Assembly (NCBI RefSeq): GCF_040438645.1
Contig: NZ_CP159253.1
Span: 3,720,001-3,784,000, forward strand
Reading direction: 5' to 3'
Length of the DNA: 64,000 nt
Origin: Mesorhizobium sp. WSM2240
GTDB lineage: Bacteria > Pseudomonadota > Alphaproteobacteria > Rhizobiales > Rhizobiaceae
Numbering within the stretch: the stretch's first letter is position 1; each line of letters begins with the position of its first letter. The notes beneath the pieces are model-generated. The model saw only the letters and a program-made list of their open reading frames with translations. It did not search any database and was not told where the DNA came from. Positions 63,620-64,000 of this stretch are shown here, piece after piece. Position numbers and translations under genes: made by a program.

Positions 63620-64000
63620 CCGCGCTGGCTCCGAGAGAAGAACAGTACTGTTGCCGTCAATGGCTGCTTTGGAGTCGAGGCCAGTATAGCATAGAGGGTG
63701 GTGGATCGCCGGAAGGGCGCCTAAAACACTCTGAACGGGAACACCCGGAGCGATAAGCGTGGCCGAGACGGCACCGGCGCGAACGTCGCTGCAGAAGCGG
63801 GCTAGCGAGGTGGAGACGAGAGGCTGTCGCCATGACGGGGTGCGGACCTTCTTCCCTTCAGTGCGTTTGATTCGACCGCAAGGCCAACGCCTTTTGACCG
63901 GTACCCGGGTTCAGCCGCGCGCTTTTGCGCGAATGGGCTCAGAAGCAACCAAGAGTGAAAAGCCCGGCGCAAATCCTGGCCTCCCGAGCACTCCAAGTGG
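63620..64000. other. Right end of window, no gene recognised
   Basis: These 381 bases upstream of the LuxR-type gene hold only short unconvincing frames. The promoter of that gene should lie here. Confidence 0.4.

Noticed and set aside
1..64000. CRISPR arrays, tRNA or rRNA genes, toxin-antitoxin or phage-defence systems
   Set aside because: I looked for regularly spaced repeats, cloverleaf-type sequences and familiar defence domains on both strands and saw none. Without a computed search, a degenerate tRNA or small RNA could still be missed.

Overview
The window is high-GC DNA from an alphaproteobacterium, most likely a Rhizobiales member of the Mesorhizobium/Phyllobacteriaceae kind. The inference rests on gene content: FCD-type GntR regulators, PotABCD, TRAP and ribose-type importers in catabolic operons, an EcfG-type ECF sigma factor with an HWE histidine kinase, DUF892/DUF3606/DUF2243 stress proteins, and IS110, IS91, IS701 and IS256 debris typical of rhizobial accessory DNA. 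No rRNA, tRNA, CRISPR array or replication origin was seen.

Layout. 0-11.5 kb: the end of a LysR gene, then a GntR regulator divergent from a long catabolic operon: DUF1185 protein, a fused alpha/beta hydrolase-flavin reductase, a luciferase-like monooxygenase, an aldehyde dehydrogenase, a PotDBCA-type importer and a succinate-semialdehyde-dehydrogenase-like enzyme. 11.8-14.4 kb: an FKBP isomerase, a frameshifted gamma-glutamyltransferase and an IS110 remnant. 14.8-20.2 kb: small exported or lipid-anchored proteins around an AraC regulator. 20.5-29.7 kb: a second catabolic island with a TRAP importer, a GntR regulator, a shikimate-dehydrogenase-like protein, a TIM-barrel isomerase/dehydratase, AroQ, an intradiol dioxygenase, a hydratase, an aldolase and a cytosolic solute-binding-like protein. 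29.7-31 kb: IS110 and IS91 remnants. 31-36 kb: a GntR regulator with two winged helices, divergent from a ribose-type sugar ABC transporter and a zinc dehydrogenase. 36-40 kb: a decayed transporter, an IS701 remnant with an internal deletion, a DUF892-DUF3606 operon and an IS256 remnant. 40-47.4 kb: an ArsR-like regulator, a DUF3606-like protein, and a surface-glycan cluster (glycosyltransferase, UDP-galactopyranose mutase, GH1-like protein, GH43-like protein). 47.7-56.9 kb: stress and signalling genes (Mn catalase, DUF2243, EcfG-type sigma, Crp/Fnr, HWE kinase, RsbQ-like hydrolase with a PAS hybrid kinase). 57.2-63.6 kb: an AraC regulator, a methyltransferase, a hydrolase-like/methyltransferase fusion, a membrane protein and a TPR-LuxR regulator.

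How it fits together. Several stress genes carry the promoter pattern of the EcfG/RpoE2 sigma factor (GGAAC, 16-17 bases, then xGTT), including the sigma gene itself, Mn catalase and the DUF892 operon. This makes 38-54 kb look like a locally concentrated general-stress regulon. The most unusual items are: a hydrolase-methyltransferase fusion whose hydrolase half lacks the nucleophile and histidine; an RsbQ/KAI2-like hydrolase overlapping a PAS hybrid kinase; a hydrolase-flavin reductase fusion that still carries an internal ribosome binding site and ATG; and an aromatic/alicyclic-acid island mixing intradiol cleavage with hydratase/aldolase enzymes.
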